26,698 nucleotides of DNA from Puniceispirillum sp965657105 (GCF_965657105.1 NZ_CBFHNB010000025.1:1-26698); one strand, 5' to 3'. Positions 1 through 7,947 are shown, numbered from the stretch's first letter. A program made the numbers and translations. The notes: generated from the letters alone by a model not told the origin.

Positions 1-2130
1 GGGCACGGTCAGACCAAGCACCCTCTGGGCATCAGCCGCCATCTGATCAGCATCCCATTGATCGTGATAACTACCTTGCGGAATGGCATTGGCAACAATT
101 GTTGCAACCGCTTCACGCCGCATATCGCTGACAGTGTCCTGTACATCGGTGGCCCGCATGATTTCCTTGCGCTGGTCAAAAATAACACTGCGCTGATCAT
201 TCATCACATCATCATATTTCAACAGCTGTTTACGAATTTCAAAATTGCGCGCTTCGACTTTGGTCTGGGCTTTTTCAACCGCCTTGTTGATCCAGGGGTG
301 AATGATCGCTTCACCTTCTTCAAGCCCCAGCTTTTGCAACATACCGTCCAGCTTTTCGGATCCGAAAATACGCATTAGATCATCCTGCAAAGACAAAAAG
401 AATTTTGACGCGCCAGGATCACCTTGGCGGCCAGTACGGCCACGAAGCTGATTATCAATCCGCCGTGATTCATGCCGCTCGGTACAGATCACATAAAGGC
501 CGCCAGCAGCAAGCGCTTCGGCTTTCAGCGCCTCAACCTCAGCCGTAATCGCTGTCGTATCTTTATCTGCTGAGGCGCTTTCTGGTTTGACCTCGGCAGC
601 GATCCGCATTTCCAGATTACCACCAAGCTGAATATCCGTTCCACGACCTGCCATATTCGTTGCAATCGTCACTGCGCCAGGCACACCGGCCTGTGCAATA
701 ATCTTGGCTTCTTCTTCGTGAAAGCGTGCATTGAGAACCTGATGCTTAATTTTTTTGCTGGTCAATACTTTCGAAAGGGTTTCGGATTTTTCGATACTGA
801 TCGTCCCAACCAGAACGGGCTGGCCACGCGTCTGGCAATCAGTGATCAGATCAATCACGGCGGCGTCACGTTCATCACCGGTACGATAGACTTCGTCATC
901 ATGGTCAATACGCTGTATATCACGGTTGGTCGGTATCGCGGTCACATCCAGATTATAGATTTCAGAAAATTCGCCTGCCTCGGTCAAAGCAGTACCAGTC
1001 ATGCCTGCCAGCTTTTCATACATGCGGAAATAATTCTGGAATGTAACCGATGCCAGAGTCTGATTCTCAGCCTGAATTTCAACCTTTTCTTTAGCCTCAA
1101 TCGCCTGATGCAATCCATCGGAAAAGCGGCGCCCATCCATCGCGCGTCCGGTAAATTCGTCAATAATGACAACCTGTCCGGCTTTCAGCATATAATGCGT
1201 ATCAAGCTGGAACAGCTTATGGGCTCTTAACGCCTGATTGACATGATGAAGCAATCCAACATTGTTGATATCGTATAATGTGCCTTCTTCAAATGCGCCT
1301 GCCGCCTTTAATAACGTTTCGGCATGTTCGATGCCATCTTCGGTCAGCGAGACAGAATTACCCTTTTCATCAAGGTCAAAATCATTTTCGATCAGATCCG
1401 GGATGATCGCATCGGCGATTGTGTATAGCGCGATATTGGTCTCGGCAGGCCCTGAAATAATCAGCGGGGTTCGCGCTTCGTCAATCAGGATCGAGTCAAC
1501 CTCGTCAACAATGGCAAAGTGATGGTCACGCTGAACCATGTCCTCAAGCCGGAATTTCAGATTATCGCGCAAATAATCAAAGCCAAACTCATTATTGGTG
1601 CCATAGGTAATATCGGCATGATAGGCAGCACGTCGCGCATCATCATCAAGGCCCGCGACAATGCAGCCAACGCTCAGACCTAGTTTTTCATAAACCTTGC
1701 CCATCCAAGCCGCGTCACGCGATGCCAGATAATCATTAACCGTAACAACATGTACGCCCTTGCCATCAAGTGCATTCAAAAAACTCGCCAAGGTCGCAAC
1801 AAGCGTTTTACCTTCACCTGTTTTCATTTCAGCAATCTGTCCATTATGGAGGGCTATACCACCCATAAGCTGAACATCGAAATGACGTTGGCCAAGGGCG
1901 CGTTTTGCCGCTTCGCGCACCAGCGCAAACGCTTCGGCCAGCAAACTTTCTTTATCAGCCCCCGCTTCGACTTGGGCGCGCAAATCTTGGGCTTTGGCTT
2001 TCAGACCAGCATCATCTAAGCCTTCAAAGTTTGTCTCAAGCGCATTAATCGCGTCAATCTGCGGCATGAAGCGCTTCACAGCTCGATCGTTCGAATTGCC
2101 AAACAAGCTTTTTGCCAATGAACCTAACAT
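1..2130 (-). CDS. secA: Preprotein translocase ATPase SecA (C-terminus cut by window edge)
   Basis: SecA is the cytosolic motor that binds SecYEG and drives unfolded preproteins across the inner membrane by ATP hydrolysis. The minus-strand frame is open from the ATG at 2130 to base 1, giving the first 710 residues with no stop. Walker A (MKTGEGKT) lies at residues 102-109 and Walker B (DEVD, followed by SILIDEARTPLIISG) at 209-212. Further on are the TNMAGRGTDIQLGG motif and the RGRTGRQGDPG motif of the second motor domain. Alphaproteobacterial SecA is usually about 850-950 residues, so the end of the helical scaffold and any zinc-binding tail lie outside the window. The start is fixed by GGAGG eight bases upstream (2138-2142). 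The gene diverges from a parvulin gene, a common alphaproteobacterial arrangement. Identification is certain from the motifs. Confidence 0.97.
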   Translation of the reverse strand, partial: MLGSLAKSLFGNSNDRAVKRFMPQIDAINALETNFEGLDDAGLKAKAQDLRAQVEAGADKESLLAEAFALVREAAKRALGQRHFDVQLMGGIALHNGQIAEMKTGEGKTLVATLASFLNALDGKGVHVVTVNDYLASRDAAWMGKVYEKLGLSVGCIVAGLDDDARRAAYHADITYGTNNEFGFDYLRDNLKFRLEDMVQRDHHFAIVDEVDSILIDEARTPLIISGPAETNIALYTIADAIIPDLIENDFDLDEKGNSVSLTEDGIEHAETLLKAAGAFEEGTLYDINNVGLLHHVNQALRAHKLFQLDTHYMLKAGQVVIIDEFTGRAMDGRRFSDGLHQAIEAKEKVEIQAENQTLASVTFQNYFRMYEKLAGMTGTALTEAGEFSEIYNLDVTAIPTNRDIQRIDHDDEVYRTGDERDAAVIDLITDCQTRGQPVLVGTISIEKSETLSKVLTSKKIKHQVLNARFHEEEAKIIAQAGVPGAVTIATNMAGRGTDIQLGGNLEMRIAAEVKPESASADKDTTAITAEVEALKAEALAAGGLYVICTERHESRRIDNQLRGRTGRQGDPGASKFFLSLQDDLMRIFGSEKLDGMLQKLGLEEGEAIIHPWINKAVEKAQTKVEARNFEIRKQLLKYDDVMNDQRSVIFDQRKEIMRATDVQDTVSDMRREAVATIVANAIPQGSYHDQWDADQMAADAQRVLGLTVP

Positions 2131-2203
2131 CTAAAATCCTCCAGCCAGGCGGCTGTTCTAAAATAGGCACGAGACCTAAACCAGGCTCTTTCGCACACTC
2201 ATG

Positions 2204-2232
2204 GACATAGGCATAGACAGCCGTTTTGTCAA
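2204..2232 (-). promoter_or_regulatory. Candidate sigma-70 promoter for secA
   Basis: On the minus strand, TTGACA (2227-2232) is followed after 17 bases by TATGTC (2204-2209), about 70 bases upstream of the secA start. The -35 box is perfect and the -10 box is poor (three of six). The same TATGTC hexamer at the same spacing recurs upstream of aroK, which makes this more plausible. Start-site position is inferred. Confidence 0.5.
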
Positions 2233-2348
2233 TCAGAACGCCCTTTATAGCTCAATTAGAATCAAGTAGCTGTAAAGCTATGCTTGCAGTATCTTCTTGG
2301 CTTGGGTAACAATCTTTCTGTTGCCCTGACCGTGAGGTTTACAAAGCT

Positions 2349-2378
2349 TTTACGGTCACAGCGTCGCTGGTTTATAAA
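2349..2378 (+). promoter_or_regulatory. Candidate promoter for the parvulin gene
   Basis: TTTACG (2349-2354) and TATAAA (2373-2378) are separated by 18 bases. Transcription would begin near 2385, leaving a leader of about 40 bases before the ATG at 2424. The -10 box is good and the -35 box is moderate. Confidence 0.45.
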
Positions 2379-2423
2379 AGCCATTAGCCCAACGTTTAGA
2401 AAAACACTCAGAAGGTCTTTTCA

Positions 2424-3260
2424 ATGCAAGTTATTCTCCGTTTATTTTGTGCGATTTCGATGCTTATTTTTGCCACTATGGCACATGCTGAAAATCGTAT
2501 TTCAGTTGCCACTGTCAATGGTGAAACAATCTGGCTCGATCAGGTCATGAAGGCAGCCGAAGGATTACCCCCGGAATATCGCAACAAGCCAATGCAGGAC
2601 TATTTTGGCGATATTGTAGCTGATATAATCGATACCAAGCTGGCCGCCAAGGCTGGAGTGGCGGCAAAAATTGCCGATGATCCGCTTGTTCAAGATGCCA
2701 TGAAACTGGCTGGTGAGCGCATCTTGGCCGAAGCCTGGCTGGCCGTTACCGTGCGTGAAAAGATGACAGATGACGCCTTGCAACAGGCCTATGATACCTT
2801 TGTCGCTGATGAAGCATCACGTGAACAGATCACCGCATCACATATTCTGGTTGCCGCCGAAGACGAAGCTGTTGCCATCATCAAAAGCTTGAATGATGGT
2901 GCTGATTTTGCCGAAATCGCGAAAGAAAAATCAACTGGCCCTAGCGGTCCGAATGGTGGTGAGCTTGGCACCTTTGGCCGTGGCCAGATGGTTCCTGCGT
3001 TTGAAACCGCCGCTTTCGCGCTTCCGGCAGGAAGCTTTTCAGCAAAGCCAGTTCAAACCCAATTTGGCTGGCACGTGATTAAGGTCAGCGAAAAGGCTGT
3101 CAAACCTGCCCCATCTTTCGATGCTATGCGCGATCAGCTTGTCAACAGCCTGTCACGCCAGCATCTTGGCCGGGTTATCGAAGGCTTGCGTGCCGATCAA
3201 GCTATCGAATTACGCAGCTTTGAAGATGTCCGTACCGAAGTACAGGCCAAAGCCCAGTAA
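2424..3260 (+). CDS. Exported parvulin-type peptidyl-prolyl isomerase (PpiC/SurA-like)
   Basis: This 278-residue protein should catalyse prolyl cis-trans isomerisation and act as a chaperone for exported proteins in the periplasm. Residues 1-22 form a typical signal peptide: one Arg, a hydrophobic core and a cleavage site after AHA. A helical SurA-N-like segment follows (about 25-130). The rotamase domain runs from about 135 to 228, beginning with ASHILV and including GGELGTFGRGQMVPAFE and FGWHVIKV. The C-terminal tail is helical. The ATG at 2424 is preceded by GAAGG at a good distance. It lies between secA and argJ, a familiar alphaproteobacterial order linking export and folding. No lipobox Cys or membrane anchor is visible, so it is probably soluble in the periplasm. 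The exact subclass (SurA, PpiD or PrsA-like) cannot be fixed from sequence alone. Confidence 0.9.
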   Translation: MQVILRLFCAISMLIFATMAHAENRISVATVNGETIWLDQVMKAAEGLPPEYRNKPMQDYFGDIVADIIDTKLAAKAGVAAKIADDPLVQDAMKLAGERILAEAWLAVTVREKMTDDALQQAYDTFVADEASREQITASHILVAAEDEAVAIIKSLNDGADFAEIAKEKSTGPSGPNGGELGTFGRGQMVPAFETAAFALPAGSFSAKPVQTQFGWHVIKVSEKAVKPAPSFDAMRDQLVNSLSRQHLGRVIEGLRADQAIELRSFEDVRTEVQAKAQ

Positions 3261-3268
3261 CAACATTC

Positions 3269-3295
3269 AGGTGCGCCCTTTACGGCGCGCCTTTT
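3269..3295 (+). terminator. Rho-independent terminator after the parvulin gene
   Basis: Nine-pair stem AGGTGCGCC / GGCGCGCCT (3269-3277 with 3284-3292, one G-U pair), six-base loop, then a short run of T (3292-3295). It ends about 15 bases before the argJ ATG. The short T tract suggests incomplete termination. Confidence 0.6.
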
Positions 3296-3310
3296 CAAAG
3301 GTGAGTCTGC

Positions 3311-4546
3311 ATGTCTATTTCTCCGTTGGCACCTGATAGTTTTCCAGACATGCCGTCAATTGGCGGCCTGACAATGGCAACCGCCGCCAGTGGTATGAAA
3401 TATCAGGGGCGCGACGATATGCTGTTAATGCGGACTATAGCAGGCTGTCACTTTGCTGGTCTGTTTACCCAAAGCGATACAGCCGCCGCGCCGGTGCAAT
3501 GGTGTCAGGATCGTCTGGCACAAGCCCTATGCCAGACCCGCCCAGCCGCAATTTTGACCAATGCTGGCAATGCTAATGCCTTTACTGGCGACAACGGGCA
3601 TTTTGCCACCATGACCACGGCCGACGCGCTGGCGAAGGCGTGTCATATCGATAAAGATGCCATTCTACTGGCATCTACCGGTGTTATTGGCGAGCCATTG
3701 GATACTGATTGTCTGGCCGCCCAGTTTCCACATCTGTTGGCCGATGATACAGCCAGCTGGCATGATGCCGCCAAAGCCATTATGACCACCGATACCTTTG
3801 CTAAAGGCGCGACCAGCACCTGCCAGCTTGATGGCAAACAGATTACCATTTGTGGCATTGCCAAAGGCTCCGGCATGATCGCACCTGATATGGCCACAAT
3901 GCTGGGCTATGTCGCAACTGACGCTGCGATCAGCCCCGATATGTTGCTTCATATTCTGCGCCGCGCAAACGCGAAAAGCTTCAACGCGATCACCGTCGAT
4001 AGCGACACATCAACCAATGACAGCGTCTTTGCCATTGCCACCGGCGTTGCTGGTAATGATGAAATAACCAGCGAAACACATACTGATTTTGATCGCCTAT
4101 ATGACGCTATACAAGGTGTATTGGTTGATTTGGCTAAGCAGATTGTATGCGATGGTGACGGTGCACAAAAATTAATCACTATCGATATTCTGGGCGCTGA
4201 CAACGATTCTGATGCCTATAAAATAGGCATGTCTGTCGCCAATTCACCACTGGTCAAAACAGCTGTTGCAGGCAGTGATGCCAATTGGGGGCGTATCGTC
4301 ATGGCGGTTGGCAAAGCTGGCATGGGCATCGATCAAAATGTCATCGGCGTCCGCATTGGCGGCTTTGATGTTGCGGTGGCAGGTCAACGTGTCGACAATT
4401 TTGACGAAACGCCTGTTGCTGCTCATATGCAGGGATCCTCTATCGACATCGCGGTCTCGGTTGGCACCGGCTCTGGAACCGCACGGGTATATACATGTGA
4501 TTTAACGCATGGATATATTTCGATCAATGCCGACTACCGAAGCTAA
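3311..4546 (+). CDS. argJ: Bifunctional glutamate N-acetyltransferase / ornithine acetyltransferase ArgJ
   Basis: ArgJ transfers the acetyl group from N-acetylornithine to glutamate, recycling acetate in cytosolic arginine synthesis; bifunctional members also use acetyl-CoA. At 411 residues it has the usual family length. The autoproteolytic site is plain: KGSGMIAPDMATML, with Thr196 as the N-terminal nucleophile of the beta chain. Other family segments are LTNAGNANAFTG, the STGVIGE oxyanion region, TVDSDTSTND and the C-terminal TCDLTHGYISINADYRS. The ATG at 3311 has AAAGGTGAG just upstream. Its end overlaps the mutT start, so the two are probably co-translated. The specificity (mono- or bifunctional) cannot be decided by eye. 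Confidence 0.97.
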   Translation: MSISPLAPDSFPDMPSIGGLTMATAASGMKYQGRDDMLLMRTIAGCHFAGLFTQSDTAAAPVQWCQDRLAQALCQTRPAAILTNAGNANAFTGDNGHFATMTTADALAKACHIDKDAILLASTGVIGEPLDTDCLAAQFPHLLADDTASWHDAAKAIMTTDTFAKGATSTCQLDGKQITICGIAKGSGMIAPDMATMLGYVATDAAISPDMLLHILRRANAKSFNAITVDSDTSTNDSVFAIATGVAGNDEITSETHTDFDRLYDAIQGVLVDLAKQIVCDGDGAQKLITIDILGADNDSDAYKIGMSVANSPLVKTAVAGSDANWGRIVMAVGKAGMGIDQNVIGVRIGGFDVAVAGQRVDNFDETPVAAHMQGSSIDIAVSVGTGSGTARVYTCDLTHGYISINADYRS

Positions 4547-4952
4547 CCCCCTTCTGCCGCTTGTGTTGGTCAGTGCGGTGGCACTGATCGATACTGATGG
4601 GCGTATATTACTGGCGCAACGCCCAGCACATAAAAGCATGGGCGGGCTATGGGAGTTTCCGGGCGGTAAAATCGAAACCGGCGAAAGCCCCGAAGCCGCC
4701 CTGATCCGTGAATTGCAGGAAGAGCTTGATATCAACACCAGCGAATCATGTCTGGCCCCGCTTAGCTTTGCCAGCCACGCCTATGATAATTTCCATCTAT
4801 TGATGATGCTGTTTGCATGCCGCCGCTGGCATGGAAGCCCACGCCCTGTCGAAGGCGGGACGCTAAAATGGGTGCGACCAAACCAGCTTCGTGATTATCC
4901 GATGCCGCCTGCCGATATCCCGTTGATTCCAATGTTGCAGGATCTTTTGTAA
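4509..4952 (+). CDS. mutT: MutT-like Nudix hydrolase (8-oxo-dGTP diphosphatase)
   Basis: This protein of 147 residues probably hydrolyses 8-oxo-dGTP to the monophosphate and so prevents A:T to C:G transversions. The Nudix box begins at G52-G53 (GGKIETGE...RELQEELDI). The catalytic REL-EE core is intact, but the usual Gly near the end of the box is Asp. The preceding LAQRPAHKSMGGLWEFPGGK matches MutT. There are two candidate starts, the ATG at 4509 and one at 4527. Both lie inside argJ, neither has a strong Shine-Dalgarno sequence, and translational coupling is likely. The stop codon directly abuts the stop of the convergent methyltransferase gene. Confidence 0.9.
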   Translation: MDIFRSMPTTEANPLLPLVLVSAVALIDTDGRILLAQRPAHKSMGGLWEFPGGKIETGESPEAALIRELQEELDINTSESCLAPLSFASHAYDNFHLLMMLFACRRWHGSPRPVEGGTLKWVRPNQLRDYPMPPADIPLIPMLQDLL

Positions 4953-5858
4953 TCAGCCAGCCTCTGGATCCTGTTCTTCACTATTTAGCATATCGGCTAG
5001 TCGATGCGTGGCACTACCAGGACGTAGCGGTTTTTGCTGGCTTTCATGTGGCGCCCAGCCTGTCAGGGTAATGATTTCAAAACTGGCTGGAATGGTGCCA
5101 TCATCATGGCCATATTCAGCCTGATAAATTTCGGCTGCGCGCATGAATAAAGCACGGCTGGTTGGCCGGCGCAGACGATCCATCAAGGCATTCTGTTCGC
5201 CCATCCCGCGTAGGTCAGCCATCAATCGGAACATGTTCGGATAGGTGATGGTCAGACGATCACTATCGGCAACCGGCAATGCCAGCCCAGCCCGCCCCAG
5301 CAACCCCCCAATATCGCGAATATCGGCCATCGGCGCACAACGCGGACTCAAGCCCCCGTCAATTTCACTTTCTGCCGCCGCCAAAGCGCTTCGTAATTCG
5401 GTCAGGCTGTTGCCGCCAAGCATGCTTAGCAATAACAGCCCATCAGGTTTCAACACCGCGCGCATCTGCGCCATAACACCTGGCAGATCATCAACCCAAT
5501 GCATCGTCAGACATGAAAATACCGCGTCAAAACTGCTTGGCCTAAACGGCACTCTGTCTATGTCGCAGGCAATCGCTGCCCCATGCGCCAACGCATTGGT
5601 GGCAAATTTCGGCGACAAATCGGCATGGATGATTGTGCTAGTCTTGCCCAAATCGGCAAGATGCCGTGACAACACGCCATCATGACAGCCAAAATCAAGA
5701 CAAAGATCAAAATCACGACGCACCAGTTCGAGCCGATCAATCACACGGATCGCTGCTTCCTCCTTTAAAAAGGAAAAATCAGCATAGTTGGTGGCGGCGC
5801 GATCACGATGATGGCGCAGGCTGGCTTTATCAAACAGGATCGGCATCGGCTGGTTCAT
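4953..5858 (-). CDS. SAM-dependent methyltransferase-fold protein, NDUFAF5/BioC-like
   Basis: This 301-residue class I methyltransferase-fold protein has motif I LDFGCHDG at residues 54-61, an acidic motif II (HADLS), FDAVFSCLTMHWVDDLP (motif IV region) and LKPDGLLLLSMLGG (motif V/VI). The overall pattern, including the N-terminal FDKASLRHHRDRAA, is that of the alphaproteobacterial relatives of mitochondrial NDUFAF5, an assembly factor that hydroxylates an arginine of the complex I subunit NDUFS7. BioC, the malonyl-ACP methyltransferase of biotin synthesis, belongs to the same broader family and is the main alternative. No biotin genes are nearby. The ATG at 5858 has AAAGG close upstream. It diverges from comF and ends tail to tail with mutT with no gap. 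Confidence 0.85.
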   Translation of the reverse strand: MNQPMPILFDKASLRHHRDRAATNYADFSFLKEEAAIRVIDRLELVRRDFDLCLDFGCHDGVLSRHLADLGKTSTIIHADLSPKFATNALAHGAAIACDIDRVPFRPSSFDAVFSCLTMHWVDDLPGVMAQMRAVLKPDGLLLLSMLGGNSLTELRSALAAAESEIDGGLSPRCAPMADIRDIGGLLGRAGLALPVADSDRLTITYPNMFRLMADLRGMGEQNALMDRLRRPTSRALFMRAAEIYQAEYGHDDGTIPASFEIITLTGWAPHESQQKPLRPGSATHRLADMLNSEEQDPEAG

Positions 5859-6007
5859 GCCTTTGATGTAGTGACTTCAGCCAGAACTGCAACCCTATTT
5901 ACCTGCCACGATGACCGCGTTAACCAGAATTTCACATTAATCCTTTAGGCTAGGAGAATATGAGACGCGAGAATATCAGTTATTAGAATATAAGACGGGG
6001 GGGCTTT

Positions 6008-6724
6008 ATGGATTCAGGGCATTTGAATATCTGGTTCAACCAGCTAGCCAACATATTATTGCCGCATCTTTGTCCACATTGTCGAACATTTTGCGAAGGC
6101 GCGGGTCTATGCGCCGCTTGCTGGCAACGGCTAGAGCAGATTTCGACACCTTTTTGCAGTTGTTGTGGCCGCCCACTTCCATATGCTTTGCCCGACACCC
6201 GATGTGCCAGCTGCTGGGTCGCACCACCACCACTTGCCAGAATCCGTGCCGCCTGTCGCTATGATGATATCGCCAGCACTCTCGTCATCCGCTATAAACA
6301 TGCTGATGCCCTGCATCTGACACCTTTACTGGCGCGGCTTGTGCGGCGGTTCTTTGATGAATTATCTGAGCCAAATCAGCTTGTGATCCCGATTCCGCTA
6401 GAACGACGCCGCTATTTCCGGCGGCGTTACAACCAGTCAGCCGAGCTGGCGCGTTATATGGCACCTGATAATTTTGCGCCTACTTTACTGATCCGCCACC
6501 GCAACACACCAAGCCAGGCTGGCAAAAATCGTCAGCAACGCAAAGATAATGTGCGCGGTGCTTTTGCCGTGCCAGCTCATCAGCAAGCTGTGCTTGCCAA
6601 TCGCCCAATCATGCTGATTGATGATGTCTTGACCACAGGTGCAACTTTGTTCGAAGCGGCAAAAACCTTGCAAAAGGCTGGTGCTGGGTCAATATGTGGT
6701 TTGGTAATTGCACGCGTCAGCTAA
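6008..6724 (+). CDS. comF: ComF-family phosphoribosyltransferase-like protein
   Basis: The protein has 238 residues. The N-terminal double zinc motif uses Cys22, Cys25, Cys35 and Cys38, then Cys50, Cys53, Cys66 and Cys69. The C-terminal phosphoribosyltransferase-like domain ends with the PRPP-binding loop IMLIDDVLTTGATL (201-214). VIPIPLERRRYFRRRYNQ and the later SQAGKNRQQRKDNVRGAF are ComF hallmarks. The family is linked to DNA uptake in naturally competent bacteria, but its biochemical role is unsettled and most alphaproteobacteria carry it whether or not they are known to be competent. The ATG at 6008 follows a G-rich stretch. grxC and a nitrilase gene follow in the same direction, a widespread alphaproteobacterial order. 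Confidence 0.93.
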   Translation: MDSGHLNIWFNQLANILLPHLCPHCRTFCEGAGLCAACWQRLEQISTPFCSCCGRPLPYALPDTRCASCWVAPPPLARIRAACRYDDIASTLVIRYKHADALHLTPLLARLVRRFFDELSEPNQLVIPIPLERRRYFRRRYNQSAELARYMAPDNFAPTLLIRHRNTPSQAGKNRQQRKDNVRGAFAVPAHQQAVLANRPIMLIDDVLTTGATLFEAAKTLQKAGAGSICGLVIARVS

Positions 6725-6765
6725 GTCGTCAAACGCGCTTTATTTAAATGAGTAGGATACAGGAA

Positions 6766-7029
6766 ATGGCCAAAATTGAAATTTACACACAGATGGGATG
6801 TGGCTATTGCGCCCGCGCGTTACGGCTTCTGCAAGCCAAAAATGTCCCTTTTGAGCAGATCGATGTATCGCTGAGCAGTGACTTACGCGACGAAATGACA
6901 AAGCGATCCGGAGGCCGTAACACCTCACCACAGATTTTTGTCGATGATGAACATATAGGTGATTCGGACGAAATTTTTGCACTCGATCGGGCAGGCCACC
7001 TCGATAAATTGCTTAAGCTTGAGTCGTAA
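6766..7029 (+). CDS. grxC: Glutaredoxin 3 (GrxC)
   Basis: This small thioredoxin-fold oxidoreductase of 87 residues uses glutathione to reduce disulfides and deglutathionylate proteins. The active site is Cys12-Gly-Tyr-Cys15, where most GrxC proteins have CPYC. The cis-proline loop is TSPQIFVDD, and the glutathione-binding GDSDEI segment follows. I prefer the ATG at 6766 because AGGAT lies seven bases upstream and because the protein then begins MAKIEIYT, the normal family start. An ATG at 6748 would add six residues and has no ribosome site. The stop codon touches the ATG of the following amidase gene, so the two are probably coupled. Confidence 0.95.
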   Translation: MAKIEIYTQMGCGYCARALRLLQAKNVPFEQIDVSLSSDLRDEMTKRSGGRNTSPQIFVDDEHIGDSDEIFALDRAGHLDKLLKLES

Positions 7030-7890
7030 ATGCGTATCGCCGCCTTGCAATATTGTGCTGGTGCTACTGCCGATGTGACCTTTCCTGTCATCGAAGCGCT
7101 GATTGCACAGGCCGTTGCCAAACAGGTGGAGATGGTATGCCTGCCAGAAGCGGCCAGCTTTCTGCCTGTAAATCGTGAGACGTTGTTCCAGCTTGCCGAG
7201 CATACCCATGATAGTGCCAGCCTCAAACGTCTCCAGGCACAGGCCGCCACACATAAAATCTGGTTGCTTGTTGGCTCGATGCTGATGCGGACAGCCGTTG
7301 GCAAAAGCCCCATGAGTCAAAGTCATTTGGTCAATCAAAGTCATCTGGTTAATCGTGGGCATTTGATTGATCCAAGCGGTGCCATTACCGCGATCTATGA
7401 CAAAATTCATATGTTCGATGCCAATGTTGCAGACGGACAGATTTATGAAGAATCTGCCTATTTTCAAGCTGGCGATCAGCCGGTTCTGGCGCAGGCTGAT
7501 GATCTGAACATCGGCATGACGATCTGTTATGATCTGCGTTTTCCGCATCTATATCGCCAACTAGCGCGGGATGGGGCTGATGTGTTGATGGTGCCAGCCG
7601 CCTTTACCCAGAATAGCGGCAAGGCGCATTGGCATATTCTGTTACGCGCGCGGGCGATTGAAACAGGTTGTTATGTGGTCGCACCGGGGCAGATGGGCAC
7701 ACATGCTGATGGCCGCATCACCTATGGCCATAGTCTGATTGTAGCACCATGGGGTGAAATTATCGCCGAGGCACAGGATGGTGATGATGTCATTATAGCC
7801 GATATCGATAAAAGCCGGATTGAGTCAGCGCGCAAGGCCATTCCCGCGATCACAACGCATCCAATCTTAAAGCCGACCAAGCATACTTAG
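7030..7890 (+). CDS. Nitrilase-superfamily carbon-nitrogen hydrolase (Nit/omega-amidase type)
   Basis: This 286-residue cytosolic amidase has the three catalytic residues of the superfamily: Glu40 (LPEA), Lys125 (YDKIHMFD) and Cys166 (TICYDLRFPHLYR). The YDKIHMFD and CYDLRFP motifs place it with the Nit1/Nit2 branch, whose members hydrolyse deaminated glutathione or alpha-ketoglutaramate. The link with grxC agrees with a glutathione-repair role, but this is inference. Residues 97-114 hold three copies of a six-residue unit (QSHLVN, QSHLVN, RGHLID) where homologues have one, so about twelve residues have been inserted just before the beta-strand leading to the catalytic Lys. The ATG immediately follows the grxC stop codon. 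Confidence 0.93.
   Translation: MRIAALQYCAGATADVTFPVIEALIAQAVAKQVEMVCLPEAASFLPVNRETLFQLAEHTHDSASLKRLQAQAATHKIWLLVGSMLMRTAVGKSPMSQSHLVNQSHLVNRGHLIDPSGAITAIYDKIHMFDANVADGQIYEESAYFQAGDQPVLAQADDLNIGMTICYDLRFPHLYRQLARDGADVLMVPAAFTQNSGKAHWHILLRARAIETGCYVVAPGQMGTHADGRITYGHSLIVAPWGEIIAEAQDGDDVIIADIDKSRIESARKAIPAITTHPILKPTKHT
7318..7371 (+). repeat. Three-copy 18-bp tandem repeat inside the amidase gene
   Basis: Units at 7318-7335, 7336-7353 and 7354-7371. The first two differ at 2 of 18 positions; the third is more diverged and is the copy that aligns with other family members as I remember them. The reading frame is kept and each unit encodes a six-residue motif. Confidence 0.9.
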
Positions 7891-7925
7891 CCCAGCTGCC
7901 TTACTTTAGCCAAAACGGTTTAGGC

Positions 7926-7947
7926 AAAAAGGCCTTAGGCGAGGCCC
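7926..7947 (-). terminator. Rho-independent terminator overlapping the accA stop codon
   Basis: Read on the minus strand, GGGCCT, a six-base loop CGCCTA and AGGCCT are followed by TTTT (7926-7929). The stem uses the last codons of accA, and the loop and 3' arm contain the TAA. It ends the small protein / 715-residue protein / xerD / accA run. Confidence 0.65.

Noticed and set aside
718..1230. 170-codon plus-strand open frame opposite secA
   Set aside because: It lies wholly antisense to conserved SecA coding sequence, has no ribosome site and resembles no protein family.
5953..5997. Near-repeated GAGAATATGAGACG-like elements upstream of comF
   Set aside because: Imperfect and irregularly spaced in an A/G-rich leader; not distinguishable from simple-sequence bias by eye.
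7318..7371. CRISPR-like reading of the short repeats in the window
   Set aside because: The units are 12-18 bases in direct tandem with no spacers and lie in coding sequence; no cas gene is present.
6925..7548. 207-codon minus-strand open frame opposite grxC and the amidase gene
   Set aside because: It is antisense to two well-supported genes, and its repeated NQM/DQM segments are just the reverse complement of the amidase tandem repeat.
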